From Silene latifolia (taxonomy: Eukaryota > Streptophyta > Magnoliopsida > Caryophyllales > Caryophyllaceae): a DNA stretch of 64,000 nt. The stretch spans positions 455,031,311-455,095,310 of the forward strand of contig NC_133538.1 in assembly GCF_048544455.1 (NCBI RefSeq), written 5' to 3'. This document shows positions 46,552 through 58,901 of this stretch, in pieces; the stretch's first letter is position 1, and each line of letters opens with the position of its first letter. The translations under genes and the position numbers were made by a program. Below the pieces are notes generated by a model. The model made no database searches. It was not told the origin of the DNA and saw only the letters and a list, made by a program, of their open reading frames with translations.

Positions 46552-47704
46552 TGTTGGAGTATGTGTCCTCAACAGTAGTGCGATCACATATTTAAATCTC
46601 ATAATAAGAATACATAAGGGATGATTTAATTATATAGTCAACTGATCAACATTTATCTGTGACGATTGGCCGACTAGAGTTTGACGTTACTGTCGTTTGA
46701 CGGTGGTGATCTGTTGATCCCTTAAGGTCACACCTGTAGGACAATTCCCTTAATAGAAAAGTTAATTAATTGTATATCGATACAGATTAGTTAAATCCTT
46801 AAATTGAACAAATTTTATCAGTCAGTGAGAATTATATATATCTTATTGTAATATGATTAAATAAGTTCAATTTAGTAATTAAAATGTTATATTACTAAAA
46901 TTGATTAATGTTTATGAAATAATTGAGATAAGAACAATTGGTTAATCATAATTACAAAATGTTGCAGATTATATTAACTAGACTTAATGTGACCCATTTT
47001 ATATACATGTAATTGTGAATTACTTGTCAATTTGTTAAATGTCATTTATTTGATTTAAAATGCTATTTAATTTGTTAAATATGTATTAAAATATCTAATG
47101 ACATGTTACATATCACATGACCTACAATATAACATTTGACAAATTACAAAAATAAAATGGAAGTCCATTTTTAAGTGTGGAGGACCGGTTTTTACATGGG
47201 TAGGTTTAGGGTTGTGTAGTTGATTATTTTAATAAGTTAAACATAATCATTGCACCTATCTCCACTAAACCTAGCCTATAGTTTTTGGTAAGACAAAAAG
47301 GAAAATCCATTCCCTTCCCCATGCCATGAAACCCGGCTCCCCCATCTCCCATAAAAAGAGAATAAGTTTTCTTATTATTCTACTTAACAATTATGCTCAA
47401 AATCTCTCTTTCTCTCTTACAATAAAATAGTTTTATGCTTAAATTTGTTCTAGAAAATTCTAATATCACAAAACATTACTAGTGTAGTAAAAATAATATT
47501 ATTAGAATACATTTAAGGTTACAAATAATATTATCTAGTTAATAATATTGTTAGTATTAAGGGTGTTGTCTTGGGTGAAATCAAGAGGAGAACTTCTCTA
47601 CTTGAAGTTTGGAAATCATCCTAATATTTTAAGCTCAAGAACAAGGGTAGGATGGAGTCCTACGTTGTGCCTTAAAATCCGTCCAAATATGTAAGAACCT
47701 AACA
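46552..47704 (+). repeat. Copia A 3' LTR (1153 bp)
   Basis: It begins TGTTGGAGTATGTG and ends CCTAACA. It lacks about 110 bp near the end that the 5' LTR keeps (join 'gtaag' to 'aaccta'). Confidence 0.92.
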
Positions 47705-48998
47705 CTAAAGCGGGATGGGAAAGGGGTCATTCGGAAGAAACATACCTACTATACATTAAAAATGAACCTAGGACTCTTTTGAAACGTACCTAGTAGGTAA
47801 AAGGATTATCGAAATGGGAACCGTAAACTGAGCACTAAAAGGGCAAGGGTGAACCCCTTTTCGAGGGGGTCGGGTATCCTAAAACGGGACGGAAAAGGGT
47901 TTAGGGTTGGATTAGGCGGCCTGCTACGGTGGAGCCGCCTAATCCAACCCTAAACCCTTTCCCTTATTATCGGAACGGGAACCGTAAACTGAGCTCTAAA
48001 AGGGGAAGGGTGAACCCCTTTCCGAGGGGCCGAGTATCCTAAAACGGGACGGGAAAGGGGTCATTTGTCAGAAACGTACCTACTATACATTAAAAATGAA
48101 CCTAGGACTCTTTTGAAAAGTACCTTGTAGGTAAAGGGATTAAACGAGGGGCCAAGTATTCTAAAGCGGGACGGGAAAGTGTTTAGGGTTGGATTAGGCA
48201 GCCCGCTACCGCGTAGACGCCTAATCCAACCCTAAGCCCTTTCCCTTATTATCGGAACGGGAACCGTAAACTGAGCCCTAAAAGGGGAACGGTGAACCCC
48301 TTTCCGAGGGGGCTGGGTATCCTAAAACGGGACGGGAAAAGGTTTAGGGTTAAATATGGCAGCCAGCTACCACAGAGCCGCCTAATCAAACCCTGAACCC
48401 TTTCTCTTATTATCAGAAACGGGTCATTCGGAAGAAACGTACCTAATATACATGAAAAATGAGCCAGGGACTCTTTTAAAACGTACCTAGTAGGTAAAGG
48501 GATTAAACGAGGGGGTCGGGTATCCTAAAGGGGGACGGGAACGGGGTAATTCGGAAGAAACGTACTTACTATACATTAAAAATGAACCTAGGACTCTTTT
48601 GAAACGTACCTAGTAGGTAAAAGGATTATCGAAACGGGAATCGTAAACTGAGCAGTAAGAGGGGAAGGGTAAACCCCTTTCCGAGGGGGACGGGTATCCT
48701 AAAACGGGACGGGAAAGGGTTTAGGGTTTAATGAGGCGGCCCGCTACGGTGGAGCCGCCTAATCCAACCCTAAACCCTTTCCCTTATTATAAGAACGGTA
48801 AACATAAACTGAGCCCTAAAAGGGGATGGGTGAACCCATTTCCGAGGGGCCGGGTATCCAAAAACGGGATGGAAAAGGGGTTATTCGGATGAAACGTACC
48901 TACTATACATTAAAAATGAACCTAGGACTCTTTTGAAACGTACCTAGTAGGTAAAGGGATTAACTGAAGAGGCCGGGTATCCTAAAGCGGGACGGGAA
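47705..48998. repeat. Satellite array, block 2
   Basis: It begins with the repeated CTAAA and continues the unit interrupted at 15862, in the same orientation. A and B monomers are both present. It ends where copia C is inserted, after 'gcgggacgggaa'. Confidence 0.92.
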
Positions 48999-50306
48999 TA
49001 TTGGAATATGTGTCCTCAATAATAGTGAGATCACATGATTTAATATCACAATTAAATCTCATATTAAGAATACGTAAGGGATGATTTATTATATAATCAA
49101 CTGATCATCATTAATCGGTAATGATTGACTGACTAGAGTTTGACATTACTGTCGTACGATGGTGGTGGTCAGTTGATCCCTTAAGGTCACACCTAAAGGA
49201 CAATTCCCTTAATAGACAAATTGATTACGATACAAGTTGATCAATTCCTTAAAATTGAACAATTCACTTGTGAGAGAGAATATTGATATCTTATTGTAAT
49301 GGGATTAAATAAGATTTATTTTAGTAATTGAAATACTTTATTACCAAAATTGTTTATTGTTTATGAAACATTTGAGATAAGAATTAATGGTTAATTATAA
49401 TTACAAGATGTTGTGAATCATAATTATATGACCCATTTTATTTATGTCATCAAGTATCACTAGTCAATTTGTTGTATGTAATTTAATTAATTTATAAAAT
49501 GATATTTATGTGATAAATATGCATTAAATTAATTAATAACATGTAAAATACTATATGTGACATATTGTATGACAAATGACAAATTGACAAAATAAAATGG
49601 TAGTCCATTTTATGTAGGTTGGACCGAAATGGAGGGAGTGTTAGTGGGTTTTGGTTGTTTTATTTTATTTGATAAAATAGCATGATGATGCCTATCTACA
49701 ACTAGCCTTACACCTACACTTACACATCTTACACATCCAATTCTTGTGAAGACAAAAAGAGGAAAGTAAGATGCCTTCTTTGGACACACCCTACCCGGCC
49801 TCCACCTCCTCTTTATGAGAACTTTGTTCTCATTTTTCCTTTCACTCATTCATTCATATTTTTCTACATGCAAAAATATTCTCATATTCTCTCAATCTCT
49901 CTAAAACAAGTTTTTAGAAATACAAGCATTTGTTCATCCATTCTAATATCAAAATAAAATTAATAGTGTAGTAATAGTGATAATATTAGAATCAGTTTTA
50001 AGGACACTAGTTTATTAATCTAGTTAATTAGTATAATAGTTTAAGGGATAAGTCTTGGGTGCAATGTAAGGAGGATCTCTACTTTGGGATTTTTGGAGGA
50101 TCATCCAACATATTAAGCTCAAGAACAAATAAGGAAGGTGACCTTATTTGTGCCCTATATTTTGGACCTATATACAATGTAAGAACATTGTTTTTTTCAT
50201 AAATCTCTTATTTTGTTATGCATGCACTAGATCTAAAGAAAAAATAATTAAGAAGTTAATTAGTTCACTATTAGAGGAGTCTAATAAGAGATAAATAAAC
50301 CTAACA
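48999..50306 (+). repeat. Copia C 5' LTR (1308 bp)
   Basis: It ends CCTAACA before the primer site. It shares with A and B the words 'gatcccttaaggtcacacc' and 'tttgacattactgtcg'. Confidence 0.88.
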
Positions 50307-50308
50307 AG

Positions 50309-50320
50309 TGGTATCAGAGC
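50309..50320 (+). promoter_or_regulatory. Copia C primer-binding site (tRNA-iMet)
   Basis: A perfect tggtatcagagc. Confidence 0.95.
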
Positions 50321-52561
50321 ATAGGATGTTGCATGCATAATCGGTTATTGTTTTTCCGAGTTAAAATGTTAACATATAAAACTAAAAATTTGTGATTTAT
50401 ATGAGTAAGCCACGAGTTAATTATGCATGTTATATATTCTGGTCCTAAAATTTTTTTAGGTCATTTTTATGATTTATGGAAATTTATTGCTCATTTTAAT
50501 GATTTTTAGTGATTCTATTACATTTTTATGAGTAAAATGAACTTTTATTCACTAAAATAAGTTAACCTTCACTACTGGACATGGTATTTTTGTATGACCT
50601 CACATGAATATTTTATGTATTGCATGTAAAATATCATATTAATTTGATTAATATTTCATGATTTATGAATTTTTAGTGTAAAAATGGCATAAATAGAGGT
50701 TAAATGACTAAAAATGGTTAAACTTAATCTCTGACCTTGAACATTTTATAAGACCTCACATCATATTTTACAAATTGTGTGTAAAATCTCGTATTAATTG
50801 AATTAATATTGCATGATTTATGATTTTTATGAGATAAAAATGGATTAAAAGAGGTAAAATGGTTAAAAATACTTAAATTACGAATTAGGCCACGAAAATT
50901 TAATATGATGTCACATGCATGATTTACAGAGTGTATGTAAATTTTGAGAAGAAATGATCTTATTTAGCATGATTTATGAATTTTTAGAGTAAAAATGGCA
51001 TAAATAGTGACTATTTTAGCATAAATAGCTAAAACGAATTGCATGGCATGAGAAAAGTATTTTAGGTTGCATAAATATCCCACTAATCATATCTAAGGTT
51101 TTAAAATTGACTGGATTAATTTTTGGATACTTTAGATATTTTATGAGATAAAATCGATAAAATGCAACTATATTTTCTCAAAATTAATTCGGAAATTTTA
51201 ACCATGATTTTTGACATTATGAGTGTCATGGAAATATTAAAGAATGTTCAAAATCTTAAAATTTGAAATTTGAAATTATTGTAACTTAATTTGAATTTAT
51301 TTCATAAATATTATGATTTTATGGTCAAAAATGAGTTTAAAAATTAAATCAAGTTGAATTATTGTCAAAAATTGAATGATGACTAATTTTTGAGTCCTAA
51401 GAGTATTAGGATAATTAACTTGAGCCTAGTTGTGATTAAAGTGTTAATTTGTGATTTTAGAAGTTACGATCACGCATTTCCATAAAACCGGGTTATATAT
51501 AAAATATAAGTTAAATAGGGCGATTTGGCACATAATTTGGCATGACAGATACATATTATAATGCTGCATATTTCAATTGTTGAATGTATTTTATTTATAT
51601 AATTTTGAATTATGTAATTTTATCTTAGTATGGCCTTGGTTTTAATCGATATTACCCGTAATGAAAGGGAATATTGATTCGGTGTTAATTTAATGTGATC
51701 TCGTATCACTTTTATTTTTATTACTTTTTCCACTTTACAAATGTATAATAGGAATAGCTTTGTATTTTTATTATTATTTGTAATCATGGAGATTTTTCAA
51801 GACGGTGCCATTCGGAAAGGCGTTCCGACAAAGACGGTGTTTTTGGGAGGCGTGCCACTTGAAGATTCAAGGGACCAAAGGAGTTGGTTTCCGAATATGT
51901 AATAGATTATTTGATTTTCTATTTTTTAGGAAGGCCATACTAGGAATTTTTATTATTGCTTTGCATTTCTTTTAATATGTTGTATGCATTGCCAAATCGC
52001 TATAACAACACATGCATATCATATCGAGTCATCGACCGTGTCAATTATAATTATCGTAGCTCACCACTTTAGTTCACTTAAAACGTGATAGATAATAAAT
52101 TGACAAGATCTCTCACAAATTAATAATTGAGAATTAGCCTTACCAAATAGTAGAAACCATGAGTCCCAATTTCATAAGGAAGTAGGCTCGGCTCACCAGG
52201 GTGCTAAACTTGTTACGTTGGGTAAGTGGGTAATAAAATGTTATTACATCGAAATTTGGATTAAGCTCAACGGAAGTATTCGTGACCTAGTCGCATGTGT
52301 TCCGGGCTAAAGATAAATATTAAAGTAATTTTTATCGACCGAGAGTTCCAGAAGTAGAATCGATTAAGAGGTAATCCACCGAGTTATATTGATAAGGGAT
52401 GAATCGGCTCACCGTGCCCGAATTAATATGAATTTGGATCTCGGAATCATTTATAATAGTTGGGTAGAGGTCACTATATAAATGCAATACTTGTTCACAA
52501 GTATTATTAAAACGATAGATGTTAATTATTTCCTTTTCGATTTTGAAGTTATTTATTCGCA
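50321..52561 (+). other. Copia C untranslated leader
   Basis: About 2.2 kb without ORFs. The part 50456-51090 is a degenerate tandem repeat of about 150 bp ('gacctcacat' words at about 50606, 50753 and 50909; 'catgatttatgaatttttag' words between them). The part 51600-51960 is the conserved block with inverted-repeat arms. Confidence 0.75.
51625..51943 (+). promoter_or_regulatory. Conserved inverted repeat in copia C leader
   Basis: Arm 1 ttagtatggcctt (51625-51637) and arm 2 aaggccatactag (51931-51943): 13 pairs with one G-U, loop 293 nt. Confidence 0.6.
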
Positions 52562-53342
52562 ATGAATTCATCTAATACTCCTACACCAATCATCATTGAT
52601 TCATGGTTCCAATCATTCGATGAAAAGCGCTCCGAGTATGACAATGATACGATTAGAGAATTACGCTGTGGCATTGGTCAGGATGGAAATCTTTGCTTCT
52701 TTACCACCTCCACACCACCCACTCCAATGTTAATGCCCACCACCTTGATAAGAAAATCTTGTGAAGAAAATCATGTGAAGAAAATCTCGCTAAACCCAAG
52801 GCATCCTTTTTGAAGAAACAAGGAGAAATATTACATTCAGTGGGAGTTCTAGCAAGAATGTTCTTGCAACTGAAAGGAGTAATGGTATTAATAAAGGAAA
52901 GGCAAAGATGGGTGAGAAACCCAAACCTGATAATGAATTGAAATGGATAGTGAGACTACCACAACCAAGACCAAGAAGGGTGCCCAATCTTATAAAGAAT
53001 GTCATTATTGTATTGTCATGGGCCATTGGAAGCGAAATTGCCCAAAGTATTTGGGAGATATCAAAGTTGGACTTATTACTCCAAGTGGGACTTGGAAATG
53101 TGGAAAAGCTAAACAAGAGTGATATAAATCTCCGACAAGGAAATGGAGCTAGGGTAGTCGCCACTTCGAAAGTGTACTTGTTTTACCTAATAGCTTTGAG
53201 TTGTTGCCTACATAATGGTGATTATGTACCTATTTTATCTAAAACATTATTTCATGTTAGACATGGAAGGATTCATATTTCGCCATCAAAAACAACTGTT
53301 GTATTTTGTTGAATATGACTTGGCTGTGAGCCAAACCACAAT
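52562..53342 (+). pseudogene. gag: Copia C gag and protease start (truncated)
   Basis: The ATG at 52562 starts a Ser/Thr/Pro-rich N-terminus ('MNSSNTPTPIII'), as in A and D. Most of the capsid region is lost and several frameshifts follow. A complete CCHC zinc knuckle, CHYCIVMGHWKRNC, is at 53000-53041, in a different frame from the ATG, followed by 'KYLGDIKVG' and a protease-like stretch ('ESVLVLPNSFELL', compare 'VIQLPSGFELY' in D). The sequence ends abruptly in satellite. Confidence 0.8.
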
Positions 53343-56300
53343 TGTCATTCGGAAGAAACGTACCTACTATACATTAAAAATGAACCTAGGACTCTTTTGA
53401 AACGTACCTAGTAGGCAAAAGGATTATCGAAACGGTAACCGTAAACTGAGCACTAAAAGGGGAAGGGTTAACCCCTTTCCGTGGAGGTCGGGTATCCTAA
53501 AATGGGGCGGGAAAGGGTTCGGGGTTGGATTAGGCAGCCCGCTACGGTGGAGCCGCCTAATACAACCCTAAACCCTTTCCTTTATTAACAGTACGAAAAC
53601 CGTAAACTGAGCCCTAAAAGGGGAAGGCTGAACCGCTTAACGGGATGGGAAAGGGATCATTCGGAAGAAAGGTACCTACTATACATTAAAAATGAACCTA
53701 AGACTCTTCTGAAACGTACCTAGTAGGTAAAGGGATTAAACGAGGGGGTTGGGTATCCTAAAGCGGGACGGGAAAGTGATCAGGGTTCGATTAACCAGCC
53801 CGCTACCGCGGAGCCGCCTAATCCAACGCTAAACCCTTTCCCTTATTATCGGAACGGGGACCGTAAACTGAGCCCTAAAAGTGGAAGGGTGAACCCTTTT
53901 CGATGGGGCCGGGTATCATAAAACGGGACGGGACAGAGATTAGGGTTCGATTAGGAGTCGTCCGCCTAATCCAACCCTAAATCCTTTATCTTATTTTTAG
54001 AACGGGAACCTTAAAATGAGCCCTAAAAGGGGAAGTGTGAACCCCTTTCCGAGGGGGCCGGGTATCCTAAAACGGGACGGGAAAAGGGTTTAGGGTTAAA
54101 CTTGGCAGCCAGCTACAACGGAGCCGCCTAATCAAACCCTAAACCCTTTTCCTTACTAACAGAAAGGGGTCATTCGAAATAAACGTACCTACTATACATT
54201 AAAAATGAACCTAGGACTCTTTCAAAATGTACGTAGTAGGTAAGAGGATTAAACGAGGCGGTCGAGTATACTAAAGAGGGACGGGAAACGGTTTAGGGTT
54301 GGATTAGGCGGCCGTCTACCGCGTACCCGCCTAATCCAACCCAATACTCGTACCCTTATTATCGGAATAGGAATCGTAAACTAAGCCCTAAAAGGAGAAG
54401 GGTGAACCCCTTTTCGAGGGGGCCAGCTATCCTAAAACGGGATGGGAATGGGGTCATTCGGAAGAAACGTACCTACTTTACATTAAAAATAAACCTAGGA
54501 CTCTTTTGAAACGTACCTAGTAGGAAAAAGGATTATCGAAACAGTAACCGTAAATGGATCACTAAATGGGGAAGGGTTAACCCCTTTACGAGGGTGTCGG
54601 ATATCCTAAAATGGGACGGGAAAGGGTTTGGGGTTGAATTAGGCAGCCCGCTACGGTGGAGCCGCCTAATCCAACCCTAAACCCTATCCTTCATTATCAG
54701 AACGGAAACCGTAAACTGAGCCCTAAAAGGGGAAGGCTGAACCCCTTTCTGTGGGGCCGGATATCCTAACACGGGATGGGAAAGGAGTCATTCGGAAGAA
54801 ACGTACCTACTATACATTAAAAATGAACCTAGGACTCGTTTGAAACGTACTTAGTAGGTTAAGGGATTAAACGAGGGGGCCGGGTATCCTAAGGCGGGAC
54901 GGGAAAAAGATTAGGGTTGGATTAGGCGGCCCGCTACCGAAGAGCCGCCTACTCCAACACTAAACCCTTTCCCTTATTTTCGGAACGGGAACCGTAAACT
55001 GATCCCTAAAAGGGGAAGGGTGAACCCCTTTTCGATGGGGCTGGGTATCATAAAACGGGACGGTAAAGGGTTTAGGGTCCGATTAGGAGCGAGCAGCCTA
55101 ACCCAACCCTAAACCCTTTCCCTTATTATCAGAACGGTAACCTTAAACAGAGCCCTAAAAGGGGAAGGGTGAACCCCTTTCCGAGGGGGATGGGTATACT
55201 AAAACGGGATGGAAAAGGGTTTAGGGTTAAATTTGGCAGCCAGCTACAGCGGAGCCGCCTAATCAAACCCTAAACCCTTTTCCTTACTATCAGAAAGGGA
55301 TCATTCGAAATAAACGTACCTACTATATATTAAAAATTATCCTAGGACTCTTTTAAAATGTACCTAGTAGATAAAGGGATTAAACGAGGCGGTCGGGTAT
55401 ACTAAAGCGGGACGGGAAAGGGTTTAGGTTTGGATTAGGCGGCCCTCTACCGCGTACCCGCCTAATCCAACCCTATACCCTTTCCCTTATTAACGGAATA
55501 GGAATCGTAAACTAAGCTCTAAAAGGGGAAGGGTGAACCTCTTTTCGAGGGGGCTAGGTATCCTAAAACGGGACGGGAAAGGGGTAATTCGGAAGAAACA
55601 TACCTACTATACATTAAAAATGAACCTAGGACTCTTTTGAAATGTACCTAGTTGGTAAAGGGATTAAACGAAGGGACCAAGTATCCTAAAACGGGACAGG
55701 AAATAGGTCATTCGGAAGAAACGTACCTACTACACATTAAAAATGAACCTATGACTCTTTTGAAACGTACCTAGTAAGCAAAAGGATTATCTAAACGGTA
55801 ACCGTAAAGTGATCACTAAAAGGGGAAGGGTTAATCCCTTTCCGAGGGGGTCGGGTATCCTAAAATGGGATGGGAAAGGGTTTGGGGTTGGATTAGGGAG
55901 CCTGCTACGGTGGAGCCGCCTAATCCAACCCTAAACCCTTTCCTTTATTTTCAGAACGGAAACCGTAAACTCAGCCCTAAAAGGGGAAGGCTGAACCCCT
56001 TTATGTGGGGCCGGATATCCGAAATGGGATGGGAAAGGGGTCGTTCGGAAGAAACGTACCTACTATAAATTAAAAATGAACCTAGGACTCTTTTGAAATG
56101 TACCTAGTAGGTATAGGGATTAAACGAGGGGGCCGGGTATCCTAAGGCGTGACGGGAAAGAGTGTAGGGTTGGATTAGGCGGCCCGCTACCGCGGAGCCG
56201 TCAACTCCAACGCTAAACTCTTTCCCCTATTTTCGGAACGGGAACCGTAAACTGAGCCCTAAAAGGAGAAGGGTGAACCCCTTTTCGATGGGGCTGGGTA

Positions 56301-57249
56301 TCATAAAACGGGACGGGAAAGGGTTTAGGTTTCGATTAGGAGTGGGCCGCCTAACCCAACCCTAAACCCTTTCCCTTATTAATAGAACGGGAACCTTAAA
56401 CGGAGCCTTAAAAGGGGAAGGGTGAACCTCTTTCCGAGGGGGCCGAGTATCCTAAAACGGAATGGGAAATGGTTTAGGGTTATATTTGGCAGCCAGCTAC
56501 AGCGGAGCTGCCTAATCAAACCCTAAACCGTTTTCCTTACTATCAGAAAGGGGTCATTCGAAATAAACGTACTTACTATACATTAAAAATGATCCTAGGA
56601 CTCTTTTAAAATGTACCTAGTAGGTAAAGGGATTAAACGAGGCGGTCGGGTATACTAAAACCGGACGGGAAAGGGCTTAGGGTTGGATTAGGCGGCCCTC
56701 TACCGCGTACCCGCCTAATCCAACCCTATACCCTTTCCCTTATTATCGGAACGGGAACCGTAAACTGAGCCCTAAAAGGGGAAGGGTGAACCCCTTTTCG
56801 AGGGGGCCGGGTATCCTAAAACAGGACGGGAATGGGTTTAGGATTAAATTTGGCAGCCAGCTACAGCGGAGCCTCCTAATCAAACCCTAAACCCTTTTCC
56901 TTACTATCAGAAAGGGGTCATTCGAAATAAACGTACCTACTATAAATTAAAAATGAACCTAGGACTCTTTTAAAATGTACCTATTAGAATTAAAGTGATT
57001 AAACGAGGCGGTCAGGTATACTAAAGCAGGACGGGAAAGGGTTTAGGATTGGATTAGGCGGCCCTCTACCGCGTACCCGCCTAATCCAACTCTTAACTCT
57101 TTCCCTTATTATTAGAATATGAATCGTAAACTACGCCCTAAAAGGGGTTTCGTGAACCCTATTTCGAGGGGGCCAGGTATCCTAAAACGGGATGGGAAAG
57201 GGGTCATTCGGAAGAAACATACCTACTATACATTAAAAGTGAACCTAGG
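53343..57249. repeat. Satellite array, block 3
   Basis: Same A and B monomers and orientation as blocks 1 and 2. A marker unit 'ctacggtggagccgcctaat' recurs with GGTGGAGCC starting at 53546, 54655 and 55909, giving long periods of 1109 and 1254 bp. The block ends inside a B monomer after 'aaaagtgaacctagg', where CACTA sequence begins. Confidence 0.92.
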
Positions 57250-58901
57250 TATATAGCTTTCCGGACGTTAAAAGTACATCTAGAAAAGTGGAGATTTAGT
57301 CGATCCTATACACGTTGGATTTTTCATGGGGAACCATTAGAAGACGAGAATAACTTTGAAGAAGATGATGCTGAGGTATACGAAAGGCTAACTGATGATC
57401 CTGAGTTTGCCGAGTTTTTTGAGTTGGAAGAGTTGGAAGCAGACAAGTTGAATGTTGGGTCTATAGGTAATGAAGAGAATTATGATGAGTCGAATGCTTT
57501 TGAAGATGTAGGTGATGACACTATTAATTGGGATGACCTTAACAACATGTATGAGAAGTTGTGTGAGTCTGAAGCACCTCTCTATCCTGGTTGTAAGTTC
57601 ACAAAAATGTCGGCTGTGGTGAAGTTGTATAATATCAAGGGGGCAAATGGGGTGAGTGACACGTGTTTCGCTAGTTTTTTAGCCTTGATAAAGGAGTTGC
57701 TTCCAGATGGTAATGTTCTACCTGTTAAGACATATGAGGCTAAAAAACTAATAAGTGGAGTGGGTATGAAATATGAGAAAATACATGCATGTCCAAATGA
57801 TTGCATATTGTATCAGAAATTATATCAAAACTTAACAAATTGTCCTAAATGTTTGAAGTGGCGTTATAAGGATAAGGAAGGGATCCCGGCTAAGGTGTTG
57901 TGGTATTTTCCAGTGATACGAAGATTCATATGGATTTATGCGAATCCCGATGAATCAAAAATGTTAACTTGGCATGAAACTGGAAAAATAAATGATGGAA
58001 AGCTAAGACACCCGGCAGATGGTATACAATGGAAATTGTTCGATGCTAAGTATCCCGAGTTCGGCAATGAACCTAGAAACTTACGTCTAGCGTTGTCCAC
58101 TGATAGAATGAACCCACACGGAAACATAAGTAGCCAACATAGTACTTGGCCAGTAGTGTTGGCTATTTATTACTTACCTCCATATGTGTGCATGAAAAGA
58201 AAGTATTTGATGTTGTCGTTGTTAATTTCCGGCCCAAAACAACCTGGAAATGATATAGATGTCTATTTGGAACCTCTTCTAGATGATTTGTGAATGTTGT
58301 GGGATAGTGGGATAGAAGTATTTGTTGCATATAAGAACGAAACTTTCAATTTGAGAGCGTTGTTATTGTGTACAATATCTGACTATCCAGCTTATGGCGA
58401 CCTTTCTGGGCACACAGTTCATGGGAAATAGGCATGTCCATTGTGTGGGGAGGATATCGAGTCTGAAGACTTGAAGTCTTCTCGTAAGTATGTGTATATG
58501 GGAAATAGGAGGTTCTTGTATCATGACCATTGTTATCGCAAGATGCAGAAAGCATTCAATGGAAGACAAGAACTTCGTCAACCTCCTAGAATTTTGAGTG
58601 GGCATGAAGTTTATCAGAAAGTAAAGCATATTGAGATAGATTATGGGAAGAAGAGTGGCTCTAAATTGTCTACTCGTGGGTATAAGAAAAGATCCATATT
58701 TTTTGATAAACTTCCATATTGGCCTGACCTGGAGGTCAGGCATTGCCTCGATTTCATGCACATTGAGAAAAATGTCTGTGATAATATTATCAATACCCTT
58801 CTGAATGTTCCTGGTAAAACAAAGGATAATACCGCAGCTAGGGAAGATATGAAAATGATGGGTATTAGGCTAGAGTTGGCACCACAGAAGAGAGGTAATC
58901 G
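57250..58901 (+). pseudogene. CACTA (En/Spm) TNP2-type transposase fragment
   Basis: From 57253 one frame reads through most of the fragment. It has a transposase-associated domain end ('RSYTRWIFHGEP'), an acidic linker, then the TNP2 region: 'APLYPGCKFTKMSAVVKLYN', 'HACPNDCILY', 'CPKCLKWRYK', 'TWHETGKINDGKLRHPADG', 'LALSTDRMNPHGNIS', 'DYPAYGDLSGH', 'ACPLCGEDIES' and 'LEVRHCLDFMHIEKNVCDNI'. In-frame stops (about 58291, after 'PLLDDL', and about 58429, after 'TVHGK') and a missing 5' end make it a pseudogene. TNP2 cuts CACTA transposon ends. The left edge is a blunt join to satellite with no CACTA terminus; copia D interrupts it on the right, so its remainder lies beyond the window. Confidence 0.9.

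Larger units (their letters stand above)
15863..47704 (+). mobile_element. Copia A: Ty1/copia retrotransposon, split by nested insertions
   Basis: The element starts TGTTGGAG and ends CCTAACA, with matching CTAAA duplications in satellite. Its own sequence is in four pieces: 15863-21055 (5' LTR, leader, gag, decayed integrase), 32514-34295 (decayed reverse transcriptase and RNase H, start of the 3' region), 46233-46551 (end of the 3' region and PPT) and 46552-47704 (3' LTR). The Athila-like element (TSD ATATT) and copia B (TSD ATATG) fill the gaps. All coding parts carry stops and frameshifts. Confidence 0.92.
48999..53342 (+). mobile_element. Copia C: Ty1/copia element lacking its 3' half
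   Basis: The LTR start reads TATTGGAATATGTGTCC (first dinucleotide TA rather than TG). 5' LTR, primer site, 2.2-kb leader and gag are present. The element stops in the protease region at about 53342, and satellite resumes with 'tcattcggaag'. There is no 3' LTR. Satellite on both sides belongs to the same unit with about 5 bp missing, so an internal deletion removed the rest of the element up to its right edge. Confidence 0.88.

Noticed and set aside
49610..49849. Short ORF in copia C LTR
   Set aside because: It is in the LTR, on the minus strand, with no recognisable domain and no counterpart in A or B.
53343..57249. Satellite ORFs such as 55865-56068
   Set aside because: They are chance frames in the repeat; monomer lengths do not preserve a common frame.
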